64,000 nt of DNA. It comes from Atopsyche davidsoni. Taxonomy: Eukaryota > Arthropoda > Insecta > Trichoptera > Hydrobiosidae. The DNA is taken from positions 5,333,501-5,397,500 of the forward strand of contig JAILWY010000014.1 in the NCBI GenBank assembly GCA_022113835.1, written 5' to 3'. Shown in pieces: positions 1 to 19,100 of the stretch (positions within the stretch are counted from its first letter, which is position 1; each line of letters begins with the position of its first letter). The notes below the pieces were generated by a model. It worked only from the letters and a program-made list of their open reading frames with translations, was not told the DNA's origin and did not search any database. The position numbers and the translations under genes were made by a program.

Positions 1-4738
<4,738 letters not shown>

Positions 4739-7700
4739 TGTTACTAGGTAGTGTAGTAACAATATTTAGGTTTTAATTTTTTTATAGATTTAATTTTGTT
4801 ATTTTTTTATCACTTTAAGATGACCATACTATATTATATGATAGCATATGTACTTTAATATTAAACTGATTGTCTTAGAGTGAATGGTGATCGGATTGAC
4901 CACTTTAAACTGTTACTTATTCTCGGAATTATGAAATAATTATTCATAGATTATGTATTTAATTTATAAAAGATAAACATATTTTTGCTATTTCTATGAA
5001 AAATAAAAATGTGATTTACTTATTAAGTAAATATTACTGAAAATGTTTTAAATATGAATGGCTATATTTATACTGACTATTCATAGCTGTTTGTATATTA
5101 GATGTTACGCTACATGTAAAACATTATAGCTAAATTATATTATCCAATGCCATCTCTAAAATCTGCCTGCCCAATTGGATATATACATCTCTCTTTTGTG
5201 GCCTATAAGTAATGTTAAATCTTTATGTAATGTAATAAATAAGGTTGACTGTCTAACAATATTAAGCTGATCAGAAGTAACGAATTATAGTGAGACTTTA
5301 TCTCTGTAACTACAAAAAATTTAATCTTTTCTAAATGATCAAGCAGACACTTTGGCAAAGATTTCACAAATAATATAGGATGGATGGATAAAACTTAAAA
5401 AATGATCAATATTTGTTTAGGATTGCATCGTGTTAAAATTTAATTTAGCATTGTGCAATCTTTGATATTTTTTTATATTTATTATATCATTCATGTATTA
5501 AATACACAGTAAACTAAATGATAATGATATTTGTAAAAACATTAAAATATTGCCCTTTTTTGGCAATTTTAGTGGTGGCCTAGATCTATTCAATATTTGA
5601 ATAAATATCTACTTTCATCTTCTACTGTATGAGAAACTTTAAGTTTCTAAATCTAATTATGATTAGTTAGAAAAACACGGGAAATGTCTGTTAGATAAAA
5701 GTAAGAAAATAATATAAAATTTGTATTTAAAACACATTATGCTATTTATCTTCTTTTGAATTCCAAAAACATATTAGATTGAATTTCACGGATTCGTCAT
5801 TCATTTTCAACAGCATATCAAATGATCTTTATTATTGTTAGCACTCTCTTTGCTGAAAAAAATGCTCTCTTTAAATTATCAATTGAGGTTTACTTAATTA
5901 CTGGTACAGGCAATACACTATGTAAATGTGTTAAATATTAATAATCAGACATAACAAAAATTATAAGATATCATTGGATTAAAATAATTTACATACCTGT
6001 ATGAGTGGCATATGGTTTATAGGCGTGTAATTGCAAAACATAATCTACAATATTGATACATATATTAAATTACTATTAAATACTGACCGTCCATCATAAA
6101 AAAGTAACACATTGTTCAATAAATATCAATATCTTTGTCTACCTAAGCTGAGACATAAATTGACAACAAAATGTATAAAACACAGTACGGAAATATTTAT
6201 TAGGAAATTAACGAAAACTGAAAAGAAGTTACTCTAAATAAAGATCCATCTCTACAGTTATCACAGTTACAATTTTGTGGCAAAATAATAAGTATATACT
6301 GTGTATCTTATACTTAGCTTTCAAAACAACATACTACAAGCCATTGACTAGTATGTAACTAACAAATAACAATATATGCATCAGATAAAACAGCTCTCAG
6401 TATGAAAAGTACTTACACATGTTTTCATTACTAAGCCACTTTTTAATTGAGTTTTGCATAATTTTGATACAGTATTTCATGTGTATATTTACTCATTCAA
6501 ATATTGCGCTACTCCTTAAAATAAAAAGGTTGTAAAAGAATACAATAAAATAATTACATCGTAATTAAACACCAAACTCATGATCATATTTGTTACAAAT
6601 ATATTAATATTTGTATCTGGATGTGTTATGCTGACTATTCACTCACACGTTTGATTCTCTTCATGGCACACTTTAAAAGAATTTAATTTTCAGTCATTGA
6701 ACCTGTACTTCTGAAATGTGCCATTGTGAAAGTTTTAATAAAATGTGAGTGTATGGCTAGCAATAAATTAATAAAAATAAGTTTTATAACAGTAAATAAA
6801 TTGATGTACTTTAGTGTCTAAGTATAACTACAGTATGACTGCACCGTGATGTTAACTTTTAATTATTATCTATTATAATATTTTATATTCTAATTAAATA
6901 TACTTACATTCAACATGATGCTATTTATTTTATTTTGTCTGTACTTCTATTACAATTTATATTATATTTCTGACCAAAAATTGAGAGTAAATAAGTTAAT
7001 AACAATATAAAGAATTTATTTTCATACAGTAACTTCCATTTCGTTTTAAGTTATTAGAAGATAGTATATTATCATTTGGCTAATTAAAAAAAATACACAA
7101 TCCCTGTCCAAAAAATTAAAACATTTTTTTTACTCATGGGTAAGTAGTTTTTAAACAAGTAACAAACTAGTAATGACAAAATATTCAATCATATTACATT
7201 TAAGTATGCTAAAAGTAAACAAAATTAATTTAAAAAAAGTTACATTTAAAATCATCCTAAGATAGAAATAATACTAGCAACAAGTAGCCACTTAAACCAA
7301 AAATATCAAGACAAGTAAATGATATGTAGATCCGATATAAATGTTATCAGCTGCAATAATATGAATCTTAAGTAAATGTTTTCAGTCTTTTTAGAGGCGA
7401 AGTATGTTAATATACTTATTATTAACATTTGGGTGCAATAAATACAATCGAAACGCCCCTGACTATAGTGATAAAGCGACAGTAATATTTTTGACATGTG
7501 GCGACACAAGCCATTTTTTTCCCTGATTTTCGATTCAATATGGCGTAATACGCCGGCGGTGAAGTCGGTGCCCGATATTCTGATCAATGTTTTTCGCTCG
7601 CTCTCGAGTGATGTCTGAAAAATTGAACAATCCACTGTCGCGCCCCGATCGCGACGCGTGAGCAAAATAGCTGTTAAACGTCGATATTCTTTAGTAATTG

Positions 7701-7757
7701 TAGATATTAAATGTCAAACGAGCGTAGTTTTTTCTCAGTTATATTTGGCACAGTATC
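4739..7757. other. PFKFB 3' UTR and intergenic AT-rich DNA
   Basis: AT-rich with no coding signal. Candidate polyadenylation signals AATAAA for PFKFB lie at 5002-5007 and 5234-5239; neither can be chosen without transcripts. The last 200 bases before 7758 become more GC-rich, consistent with the chiffon promoter and 5' UTR. The 119-codon minus-strand reading frame at 7306-7665 has no recognisable domain and overlaps this promoter, so it was not called as a gene. Confidence 0.6.
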
Positions 7758-10700
7758 ATGCTACCGAAAGCATCGGACGTGTCGGTGAATTCTTTACGAG
7801 AAACGGGTGACGTGCCAGCTTGTAGTGATGGTATCGCCTCGTAAAATTGTGCACACGAAGAATAAAATCGAAGGTATTCCTCCGTCCCGACCTGATGTTA
7901 TCGTTTACCTATACGGCTTTAAAATCGACGTCACCTTTAATTGCGAGTTGACACATATTCACGCGGGGCTCTGTTTTCAGCGTCGAGGGTCCACAGGTTG
8001 CTGGAGAAGTACAGCTTTTACTTGGACATCAAGAACGGCGCTCTGTGCAAGATAATCGAAGATAAAATCAAGAAGTTCGGCGGGGTAAGTGTCCTTTTAG
8101 TTTTGGCGCCAAATCGCGAGTGTAAATATTTTAAAGCCGTGACGCTGCCGACGCTGTGGGCCGCGGTGTGTGAAGGTGTGCGCCTGCGCGTGCGCCGAGT
8201 GCGCAGCGCCCCGGCGCCCGAGCCGCGAACCTCCCGAGACCTATCTCCATTTTGTGACAGATTTGTGTTTGTTGTTAGGCTATCGAGCCAATAAATCGGC
8301 CGAAGTTCCGTATGTTATTGAAATATCCGACCCGAAAGTCGGCTGCAAGGTGGGCTCGATTTTATTACGTGCTTTTTGTCTCGTTTTGCGTTTGTACTTC
8401 TCTGGATCGTTTGCCGTGATGTTTCGCGGAGGCAGTGTACCGACCCACAAACTAGCTATACTTACTTATTTCTGTGATAACTCGAGCGCACCGTTCGTGT
8501 TACGTGCTTGTTACTGAATTTACCACGCCTATGTGTCGTGTGCGCTCCGACTGCGGGTGAACCGTCGCATTCGGACTTGCGGTGGCATTAATTTTGAATG
8601 TTTTGAATATCCCCACCCGAGCATCGTTGCCCTTGTGTTTATGTCATTTTAGGTCAGTCTGAATGTAATTAGCATGCATTTTCTCATAGGCGCTCACTTT
8701 TCAGTACCGCAGCGTTGCACATTTCCGATGAATGCGTATGTTTCAATGCAGACTGCATTCATGATCGCGGTGTCTGAAGCTTACAAATTTTTGACAGTTT
8801 AAATAGGTTTATTCGAAAGTATTCAAAAATCATCCCTATCGGTTAGTGCTATAGAGCTCCTTTTACTCTGGCTTATTTTATTTTACAAAATTATCCCATG
8901 TTGTCTATTGAAAATCGACTTAAGTATATTAATCAAAATAAATAAATATCTGTTGGAAAAACTACTTTCTTTCAAAAATCAATGAGTTCAATATTTTCCT
9001 CCTATTTATTAATCAAATATTGTCAAATGTAAATGTTATTGTTTTGTTAGGCATATAAATATTTTTTTTTTTTTTCAATTAATGGACAATGATATTTCAT
9101 ATGGTAAAAATATGTTTTTCTCCTTGTCTGAATCTCTAGGTGAAGCTTTCTCTTAATTGATATTATATATTTCAGAGAGTGGAAGTGTTTCTGGTAGAAT
9201 CGGTGACGCATCTGGTGTCTGACAGCTTGCCATGCGGTTCCTCGGCTCCCAGCCATGGCTCCCCCGCCACTAACCACTCTGTCTCGCCGAACCCGGATAA
9301 GGTATGCCCACTAAAGCCGACTGACATTGTACCAATTAATGTTACCAATCAATTTAAATAACTTCTGTACTTTTCCAAGATGGTTATAGAACAATATTTG
9401 GTACTACACTGTCATATATAAATATTTTATTGTTTTTCTTGACCTGCTTGATATTTTTCCCTTGTTTTTTTTTAAAGAAATGGCAGACTATTTATATGTC
9501 AAAACTGTTTTATATTTGAAATGTAAATGGTTTTTTTGCATATTAAAATGAATGAACCGTAGAATTTGAAGAAATGGCAATTACTTATTAAATACTTGAG
9601 CAAATAGATTTCCAATATTTTGAAGAATTTTCATTTTGATACCTCTGTGTTAAATCAATATATTTTTTAACAAACAATATTTTTCTTGAAATATGGTCTC
9701 ATGATAACTGTCTTTTACGACTTTTACGACACTTGATATTGATAAATATGGCTAAGCATTGGAGGTGTCAATGTGTACAAATAGCATGTCATAGCATTAT
9801 GATTACTTGTACTGAAAAAACCTATAATTATTTATCAGATTGTTATCATAAATGTAAATTCATGATAAAAAATTAGGGTGAAATGTATTGTTTTTTGTGC
9901 ATTAGCACCATTGTTATTATTTACATGCTGTAACATGTGTTGATGTATTTGTTCATGTGAGATTCGTGTTGCAGTGGGGAGGCGGTCCAAGCGGGGCGGG
10001 CGGGCGGAGTCGTGCAGATGCGATGCTGGAGCGAGTTCGCTGTGTGCCGCAGCGACACTCTCGTACTCCCCTGCACCAAGCGCAGCTCTGGAACATCCCC
10101 ATCTGGAGCATTCAAAGAGTGAGGATTCCTATTTTGTTCTTTATTCTGCAAAAAAACTTTACGAAAACCTGATTTAATATGCTCAGTCTGAATTTTTTAA
10201 GTATTCACTAGATATCTGCTAATTGTTAACTTTGCACTTTTTAGGTAAAACAATTCTTGACCAAGATATGTGCACTAGCATACGGACGTATTAACTCTGA
10301 GGAGAAGATTTTAAAGGGAGCTTATATCAAATTTGAGGCTTTAGATAGGTAAAAATACAATAAATATGTATTATTGTGTTATTTGTTGAGAGTATAGTCA
10401 GATCGCTCGGTTTGATCGCTCATCGATGAGCTGACCGATCTATTTTAATTCTAAATTTCTTTTTTTTGTGCACTTAGAAAGAGCAGAGTTATATTCAAAG
10501 AATTTCCTGTTTGGCCAGGGATACGGTTATCCGGAGAGCATACCGGTTGTCCATTTATGCCTCCGGAGGATAAAAAGGCTGAAAAAAGCGAGCGTCTCTC
10601 GAGCAAAGTAAAAGACGACGATAAAGTAGACGTCGACATCGGTGGCGCTCCATCCGAGACTCAAGTCCAATCTGCGGGCACTAAAACGAGGTTTTGTTTA

Positions 10701-13596
10701 AATTTTCAATTCATATTTTTGTCAGTTTGTGTCTGTCATGTATGTGGTGTTGATGTTGAATATTGTCTTTTATGCTTTGACCCACAATTGAACACAAAAT
10801 TCTCTCTTGCAGGATGACACGGAAGACAAGACCTCGAATAAGGGAACGTGCTGACATTCCCCCCAAACAGAGCGGATTCTGTGAGATATGTCGAGTGGAT
10901 TACGCAGTGCTCGCTGACCACGAACGTTCACCTTCACATATCAACTTTGTTAAAAACTGTACCAACTTTCTTTCCTTGGATTCATTGATAAGTGCTGGCG
11001 CTGATGTGGAGGCTTTTTTGAAAATGAACAAAACTGGCGCAATTCAAAATAACAGTTATGAGAGAAGATCACTGAGAAACATTATTAAGATGCATTCTGA
11101 GACTGATACTCAACATGAGCCCCAAAAACGCTTGGAAGTGTTATGCAATGGAGGATCGGATACTTTTACTGGACAAATGTCGCCACGGGAGAGTCGCTGC
11201 CTCAACCAGAATAAACATCAGTCTACTCCACCTGGTCCGCAGATGTCACCTTTACTTGGAGAGAAGGGACATTACCTACGGTCTAAGGGACCCAACAGTG
11301 ATCACGAGTATCCCGCTAAAGTTTCTCCCGGAGAAGGATCTCGAAAAGACCTTTGCCAGAATGGTTCATCAAGTCCCCGCATTATGCCTGATAAAAATGA
11401 TGTTTCAAAAATGAATGGCAAACTGGATGACAAAGAAAAACATCGCTGCAGTCCTGTTCTTAAAGGAAGGAAGCCTCGAAGCATCCGTTGGAGGAGGCCG
11501 AGTCCAGAATCTGCTCCACCAGTGACCAACAATCAGACGTACTACAAAGTGGTTGGCATGTCCACTAAGCTCCGATCTAGCAATACCTTCGCTCCGCAAG
11601 AATGTGAGCCGGCACCTCCCCCTCCTGTTCGCACTGTGTGCAATGGAGATTCCGCCACTGGTCTGGTGGTTAAGTTTAGGCGTGTGCGAAGGTCAGAATT
11701 GTCTGTATTGAGTGACGAAGCAGAAAACTTCATGTTTCCCAAGAAAGATGATAGTGATACAGAAGATGAAGCGGAAACCACTTTAAGTTCGCAGAAATGT
11801 GTCTCCAGTGAGTTGTTAACAGGGTCTAGTGATGGAATACGATGTAGAGTAAAGGAGGAAGTCTTCTCCGGGGATGATGGCTCTCAGGACAGTTGCGAGT
11901 CTGACTGTGGTCAAAGAAGAGTCCGAAAGCGAACGCAAGGAGACAAGTGTGCAAAGAATTCTACAGGTTGTTGTAGAGTAAACTCTTCAGAGTCCCGTCT
12001 CAAAAATATTAGTTCCGAAAATGCCAACAAAAATAAGACTGATACCTGTCCTCTCGAGAGCGATACGAAGCTTCCAGGAGTGCAGGATAATAAAGTTACA
12101 CTCCATGACAAATGCTTGAAATGGGAAAACGGCCGATTAAAAGCTTCTCCCCAGATTGAAAATCTAACTTATACATTTGAACAAGTGCCCTCTAGTGAGC
12201 CGTGGTATGATACTTTCAGAAGACAAGACGAAGGCAAAGAAAAATCAAAAAGTATTACTGAATATTTAGGTAAGAATTTTTTGCATCTAATATGATACCA
12301 AGAATGAAGTTTTATTATTGTTGGTATACATTAATTCCTTATCAGTTTTCTTACAACAATTTTATTCTTATAATAATTTTAAATTTATAACTCGTTTTAC
12401 TGACTCTTAATTTTTTTTCAGGACTTTATACAAAATCACCCATTTTACCTTATGAAATGAATCAACTGCCTCCTCTTAAACCGAACTGTTGTTCTCTCAG
12501 CCAAATGAAAAAGCCTACTGAAGGCAAAGCCGGGCCGTCACGGTTATACGGCACCCGAGGAATGAAGAAAAAAAAGATTAAACAAGAAGTAATAGTCTCC
12601 TCTGGTCGCAATCCCCGAAAATCTCCTCGTGAACACGCTTCTACACTGGCCATCCTGGGAGGACTTGTGCACGGACGAAGTAAGCACAGCTTTTCAGAGG
12701 ACAGCAAATCCTTACCTTCTATTGCAGAAGAAGATTATTCTAGTGACACTACTCCGTTAGTCGCTAAATGCCAAGAATCCACAATCTTAGAAGCTTCTAA
12801 ACAATTGGATGAACTTCTCTCTTCCATTTATGATGACATGGAAGACTACGACGTGCCAATGGACAACTTGGAGGGATATGTCAAAATCGAAAAAACTACA
12901 TCCAAGCCTGATGTCATACACCTACTTCAGAACTATGAACAATGTGAAGTCATAGAGAAAGCAGTTGAGGAAATTCAAGAAAACATTCAGAGAAGTGGCA
13001 GTGCAGGAAGGAAACGCAAGGGATACAAATTCAAAAAGAAAAATAAAACAGGCTGGCCCAACAAGAAAAAGCACTTCAAAAAAGACACCTCCAGCACTGT
13101 AGACAGCATCAGTTCTTCGCGGGATGCTAGTCTCCGGCGTGACTGCTGTCCTTCTGTGCCCGGCCTGGACGTCCATGAAAGTGCAGACGATTCTACTTCT
13201 CAGCCCGAAGATATTCATGCTGGCAAAGGACCCGATTGTGAAAATGTTAATTCAAACCGTACCACAGAACATGATAACAGTATTACTTCGATGAGTGATG
13301 ACGAAGATGGAGTGTCCACTAATTCAGAGTGCAAAAGAACAACAGACACTGAATGTAGCCGCAGTGAGGATGAAAACTTTTCTAGTGATGTTAATGCGGA
13401 CCCAAAGCGGTGGGAGTGTGCGGAAGAAATTCTCAGTGATAGGCTGTCAGCAGAACCAGAGCCATTGCGTGCTGTGGACTTACAGCCGGTAGTGCGTGTG
13501 CAAAAACTGTCTGAAGTAGAGGAGCGAGGTCGACGACTGCGCAGTGCAGGAGCAGGGCGACGTGTGCTGCGAGCGCGATGGCACCCGCCTAGATAA
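7758..13596 (+). CDS. chif: Dbf4/chiffon, regulatory subunit of Cdc7 kinase
   Basis: Insect Dbf4 orthologue (Chiffon). Dbf4 binds and activates the Cdc7 kinase, which phosphorylates MCM helicase to fire replication origins; in Drosophila the long C-terminal part of Chiffon has a separate role with the Gcn5 acetyltransferase. Exons: 7758-7806, 7981-8084, 9176-9301, 9975-10118, 10245-10348, 10478-10690, 10813-12269, 12422-13596; all joins keep frame and give 1123 aa. Motif N (BRCT-like) is KYSFYLDIKN..KIKKFGGRVEVFL spanning the exon 2/3 join. Motif M is the block around VIFKEFPVWPGIRLSGEH in exon 6. Motif C is the Dbf4-type zinc finger CEICRVDYAVLADHERSPSH (C-x2-C..H-x5-H) early in exon 7. The remaining ~750 residues are low-complexity, acidic/serine-rich and lysine-rich, with islands such as PWYDTFRRQ and LPYEMNQLP across the exon 7/8 join that look constrained. 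The start ATG is the first in a short GC-rich exon. The call is firm; the function of the tail is taken from the Drosophila orthologue. Confidence 0.93.
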
Positions 13597-14058
13597 CGTG
13601 GCGCGTCCCTCCTCAAGCTGCACGGGCTGGCGGTGGTGCGCGCCGTGCTGCGCTGGGCCCTACGCGGCCGTTGAGCCTCAGAGTGCCTGGCCTGGGGACT
13701 TGGGGATACGGGACGCTTGTTTTTCACAGTTCCTCGACTGACGGTCCAGCCGCCTTCGTATGATCTTGATCCTTAGAAAAATTGCATGTTCACTGACTAC
13801 TCGTTGTGTTGTCCTTTTGAGTTAATGTCGCATTTGATGATCGACAGAACGTTATATGACCGTGAATGATATTTTTCCTGAAGAACTCCAATGAGTCGAT
13901 TGACAAACGAGTTATAAATATTGTGCATATTATGTTAGGAGAATGTTGTGAACATGTTAATCGAGTGTCGAATGTGTCTGTCGAAACCTGCAGAAGTAAA
14001 AATCTTGTAAAGTTTAATTCTTTTTATGTATATTTATTAGAGCATTAACATTATCGTA

Positions 14059-14064
14059 AATAAA
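14059..14064 (+). terminator. Candidate polyadenylation signal of chiffon
   Basis: AATAAA about 460 bases after the chiffon stop codon, followed by an AT-rich and then TTT-rich stretch. It is the last canonical signal before the oppositely oriented acyl carrier protein gene. Confidence 0.55.
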
Positions 14065-14090
14065 CAAAATGATGACTAAACGTATGTTCT

Positions 14091-14096
14091 TTTATT
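14091..14096 (-). terminator. Candidate polyadenylation signal of mtACP
   Basis: TTTATT on the plus strand, that is AATAAA on the minus strand, about 180 bases past the mtACP stop codon. A second overlapping copy is at 14095-14100. Confidence 0.5.
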
Positions 14097-14274
14097 TATT
14101 TCAGTTTATTGAAAGCGCAAGCATAGTAAATTATTAAATATACATTTTATACAAATGCGATCTCTATTGTGTCTGTCATCACAATGTTGACAAAATGGTA
14201 CTATCCATTCTAGAACAGAAGAGATTACAAACTAAAATTAAGATAACAGTAAGGATGTTAAGCTTGGTGTTCCC

Positions 14275-15618
<1,344 letters not shown>

Positions 15619-16133
15619 TTTCACAGAAAATAATTCTTATCTAGACTGCCCGAGCAATGGCGCCGCTCACAAGAAGCAAACTTAGCAAAAATAAAAATGT
15701 AAATTGCCAACGTAAAGGTATGGATCCTTGGTGTTCATCATGGACAATATAAGTCCTCATCCATGCATTATCAATTGTACACAGTAATAAATCAAGTCAC
15801 GTTGAGTCATGATTGAAAAAAGGGTTAAAAGAAAAGCTGTCTGCTCTTGTTTTTCTATTTATTTAAATAAACTGGTTAAGATAAAAAAAAAAACCTAAAA
15901 CTGCCAGATATATATACAATTATGACGATGTATAATTTAGAAAAAATCGCGATGTGTAAATGTAAATAAATAATAAAAATCAATACAATCACATTAATTT
16001 AATTTTGTTTTGGTTTGTTGTCATGACATGTATATTGTCTATGATTGCTTTACGTCAAATTTGTTGCATATCTAAAATGCACTATTGGTGTTCAATATTC
16101 TATTTCTTATTATAGTATTATTGATATAACGGA
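15619..16133. promoter_or_regulatory. Shared divergent promoter region, mtACP and HID1
   Basis: 515 bp between the start codons of two divergent genes. The mtACP side is GC-richer; the HID1 side is very AT-rich with no clear TATA box. Both 5' UTRs and core promoters must lie here unless noncoding first exons exist. No specific factor site is claimed. Confidence 0.45.
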
Positions 16134-19100
16134 ATGGGAAACGCAGACACCAAATTAAATTTTAGAAAGGCTGTAGTTCTATTAACATCCAAAACTCAGG
16201 TACTCCATTTAAAATCGCTTTACACCTACGCTAATTTTGCAATATGGAAGACGAAGTGTCAGTTATATTTTATTTACTGCTTATTGTTTTTATAGCCTAT
16301 CGATGCAGGGGATGACAACTTTTGGGACCAGTTCTGGTCCGAGAACGTTACAAATGTCCAGGACGTATTTACACTGGTTCCTGCTGCTGAAATAAGAGCT
16401 CTTCGTGAGCAAGCTCCTTCGAATTTAGCTACCTTATGCTATAAAGCGGTTGAGAAGTTAGTTAAAGCTGTAGACAGTAGCTGTAGAACTCAACATGAAC
16501 AACAGACAGGTAAATTATCAACCAAGTTCTATAATTTCATATTTTTGACTAATGTTAAGAATAATTTATAGTGTTTGGTTATAGATTTTATCTTTTAAAT
16601 TCTTGCTATCGTCTTATGAATGTGGATTTTCTATTATCAATATAATATTTTGTCTGTTTTAGCCCTCAACTGCATTAGACTGCTCACTAGAGTTCTGCCA
16701 TATATATTTGAAGATAATGACTGGAGAGGCTTCTTTTGGTCTTCGTTGCCTGCAGCTTCATCAGAAAATGAAGATTCTATGCCCCTTGCACAATCTCTTA
16801 TCAATGCTATTTGTGTAAGTCTTATATGGAATTCAATATTTTTGACAGAGAGTACTTGGTGGAATTCCATTTTAATATTTTTGAATAAAATACTTGAGTG
16901 ATTTTCCACATTTTCATTAACGAAAATGTGGAAAATCACTCAAGTATTTTATTCAAAAATATTAAGTCTTATATCTCAATAGAATCTCTTTTGAATGGAA
17001 TTTAGCTTTATAGCAATAATGTTAAGTTTACTCATATTTATTATAAAAATACCAATTTTCTGCTTTGTACTGTGTGATAATATTGTGTAGTTGTTGCATC
17101 CAGGTGTTGTATGAGAGAGAGTAATTACTATTGCGTCATGTTATTTATAGTGTGCTTTATCCCGGGAGGGACTGTTACTGCTGAATTTCCCCGTGATGTT
17201 TGACTTGCCATAGATTCCTTTCATGGGTTATGGACTACAGATAATATCCTTTTTTTTATTTTCAGGATCTACTATTCTGCCCTGATTTTACAGTTGTAAG
17301 CAGCCGACGGTCAGGTCCAGTAAGTATTGAGTATTTTCTTAGAGGTATTTATGATGGATGTTGATTACCTTATTGATAATTTGAATTATGATGTAGGACA
17401 AAGCAGAGGAATTATCAGCACTAGATAGCTGTGAGTACATTTGGGAAGCGGGGGTGGGGTTTGCTGCATCACCACCTCGTTTGCCAGCTTTAGATGCTCG
17501 CCGAGCTGAGCTGCTGCGATTGTTGTTGGCTTGCTTCAGTGAGGCTATGTACCGCCCTTCCGCTGACATAAGCACACAGCCCAACAAGTGGATTGCGTAT
17601 GTATTTCATGAATATTTCATCACATATATCCCTGTTTTTTTTTTTGCCTGCTATGAACATTGTTACTTTATTTAAAACTATATGATCTTTAAAATATAGT
17701 TTTTAGTGACTAACAACAAAGAGATCCTTGCAAAGTTTTATAGCTTGAATAGTTTTTTGCCACTATGGAATCATGTTGACTCTATCAAAACATAAAACAT
17801 TGGTCAAAAGTCTTTTAAAATCGTATGTATATTATCAGTGTTTTATCAATGTAATTAGGAGTGTAGATACTGATAAATTAACAGGCGATGTTTATAATTT
17901 TATCATAATAGCTAAAAAAATATTATTTTATAAACTGCAAATTTTTCACTTAATTGCTATATCTAACTTATCAAAATTGTAATGTTTGATTGTTTGCAAT
18001 ATTAACGTTCCAAAATGTCTGACTATGAAATTTCCAATAAAAATGAAAATTTTATCGCCTATCCTTTGATTTGGTTGATAGTTAGCTTCAGCAAATGAGC
18101 TGTTCAAATCAATACCATACAAATAAAAATATATATTTGTATTGAAATTGGATGAATTGAATTTACGAATTGCATGTCAAAATCAAAATATTTTTATATG
18201 TATATAATTGCAGATACCTCACATGCCCTGAGAATCGCCATGCTCTTCCAATGTTCACTTCGCTGTTAAATACAGTTTGTGCCTATGATCCTGTTGGCTT
18301 AGGACTGCCTTACAATCATCTTCTATTTCAAGACTCTCTGGAGCCCTTAGTGGATGTCGCTCTTCAAATTCTTATTGTGACATTAGACCATGACACAAGT
18401 TGTGGAACTGTTGACGGTGATGAAGTAAGATATTATTATATATTTATACTGCTAGAGAACTTTATTACCAGAACTTCTTCACTTTTTTAAGAATAATTTT
18501 TTGATTGAATATTATCAGAGCTTCTTTATTTCTCAGCATCTAAGCTAGCTGCACATTGGTATGTGTGCATCCACGAATAGAAAATTATTTTTTAAATGCT
18601 AAGCTAAATAGTTCTTGGATATTATATTATAAATTTATTACAGCCTTATGAAACCACACATTGTTTATTGAAATATTTGTGTTTATTGTAATTTATTATT
18701 TCAGACTAATGTTCCAGATAATTTATTTATAAATTACCTCTCACGTATTCATCGCGATGAGGACTTTGCTTTTATTTTGAGAGGAGTCACTCGCCTGTTA
18801 AATAATCCTCTAGCTCAGACTTATTTACCCAACTCTGCCAAGAAAGTCCAATTTCATCAAGAACTTCTTGTTCTATTTTGGAAGATGTGCGATTACAATA
18901 AGGTACACAATCATCTGGTTTATCTCAACATAATTTTATATTTGGGTTTTTAGTAGTTATTAATCAACACAATTGTTTTTTAGAAATTCCTTTACTATGT
19001 ATTAAAGAGCAGCGACGTACTCGAGATATTGGTACCTATTTTGTATCATCTGAATGACTCCAGAGCTGATCAATGTATGTTACATTACGAAAATATTTTA

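Larger units (their letters stand above)
13597..14274. other. Convergent 3' UTRs of chiffon and mtACP
   Basis: The chiffon 3' UTR begins GC-rich and stays open in frame for 25 codons after the stop (see findings), then turns AT-rich. A chiffon polyadenylation signal AATAAA lies at 14059-14064, and a minus-strand AATAAA (TTTATT on the plus strand) for the acyl carrier protein lies at 14091-14096, so the two transcripts should end within a few tens of bases of each other or overlap. Confidence 0.65.

Noticed and set aside
7306..7665. 119-codon minus-strand frame before chiffon
   Set aside because: No domain, overlaps the likely chiffon promoter, and its second half is AT-driven.
13215..13727. 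170-codon minus-strand frame over the chiffon C terminus
   Set aside because: Opposite-strand shadow of a low-complexity coding exon; S/R-rich with no start context.
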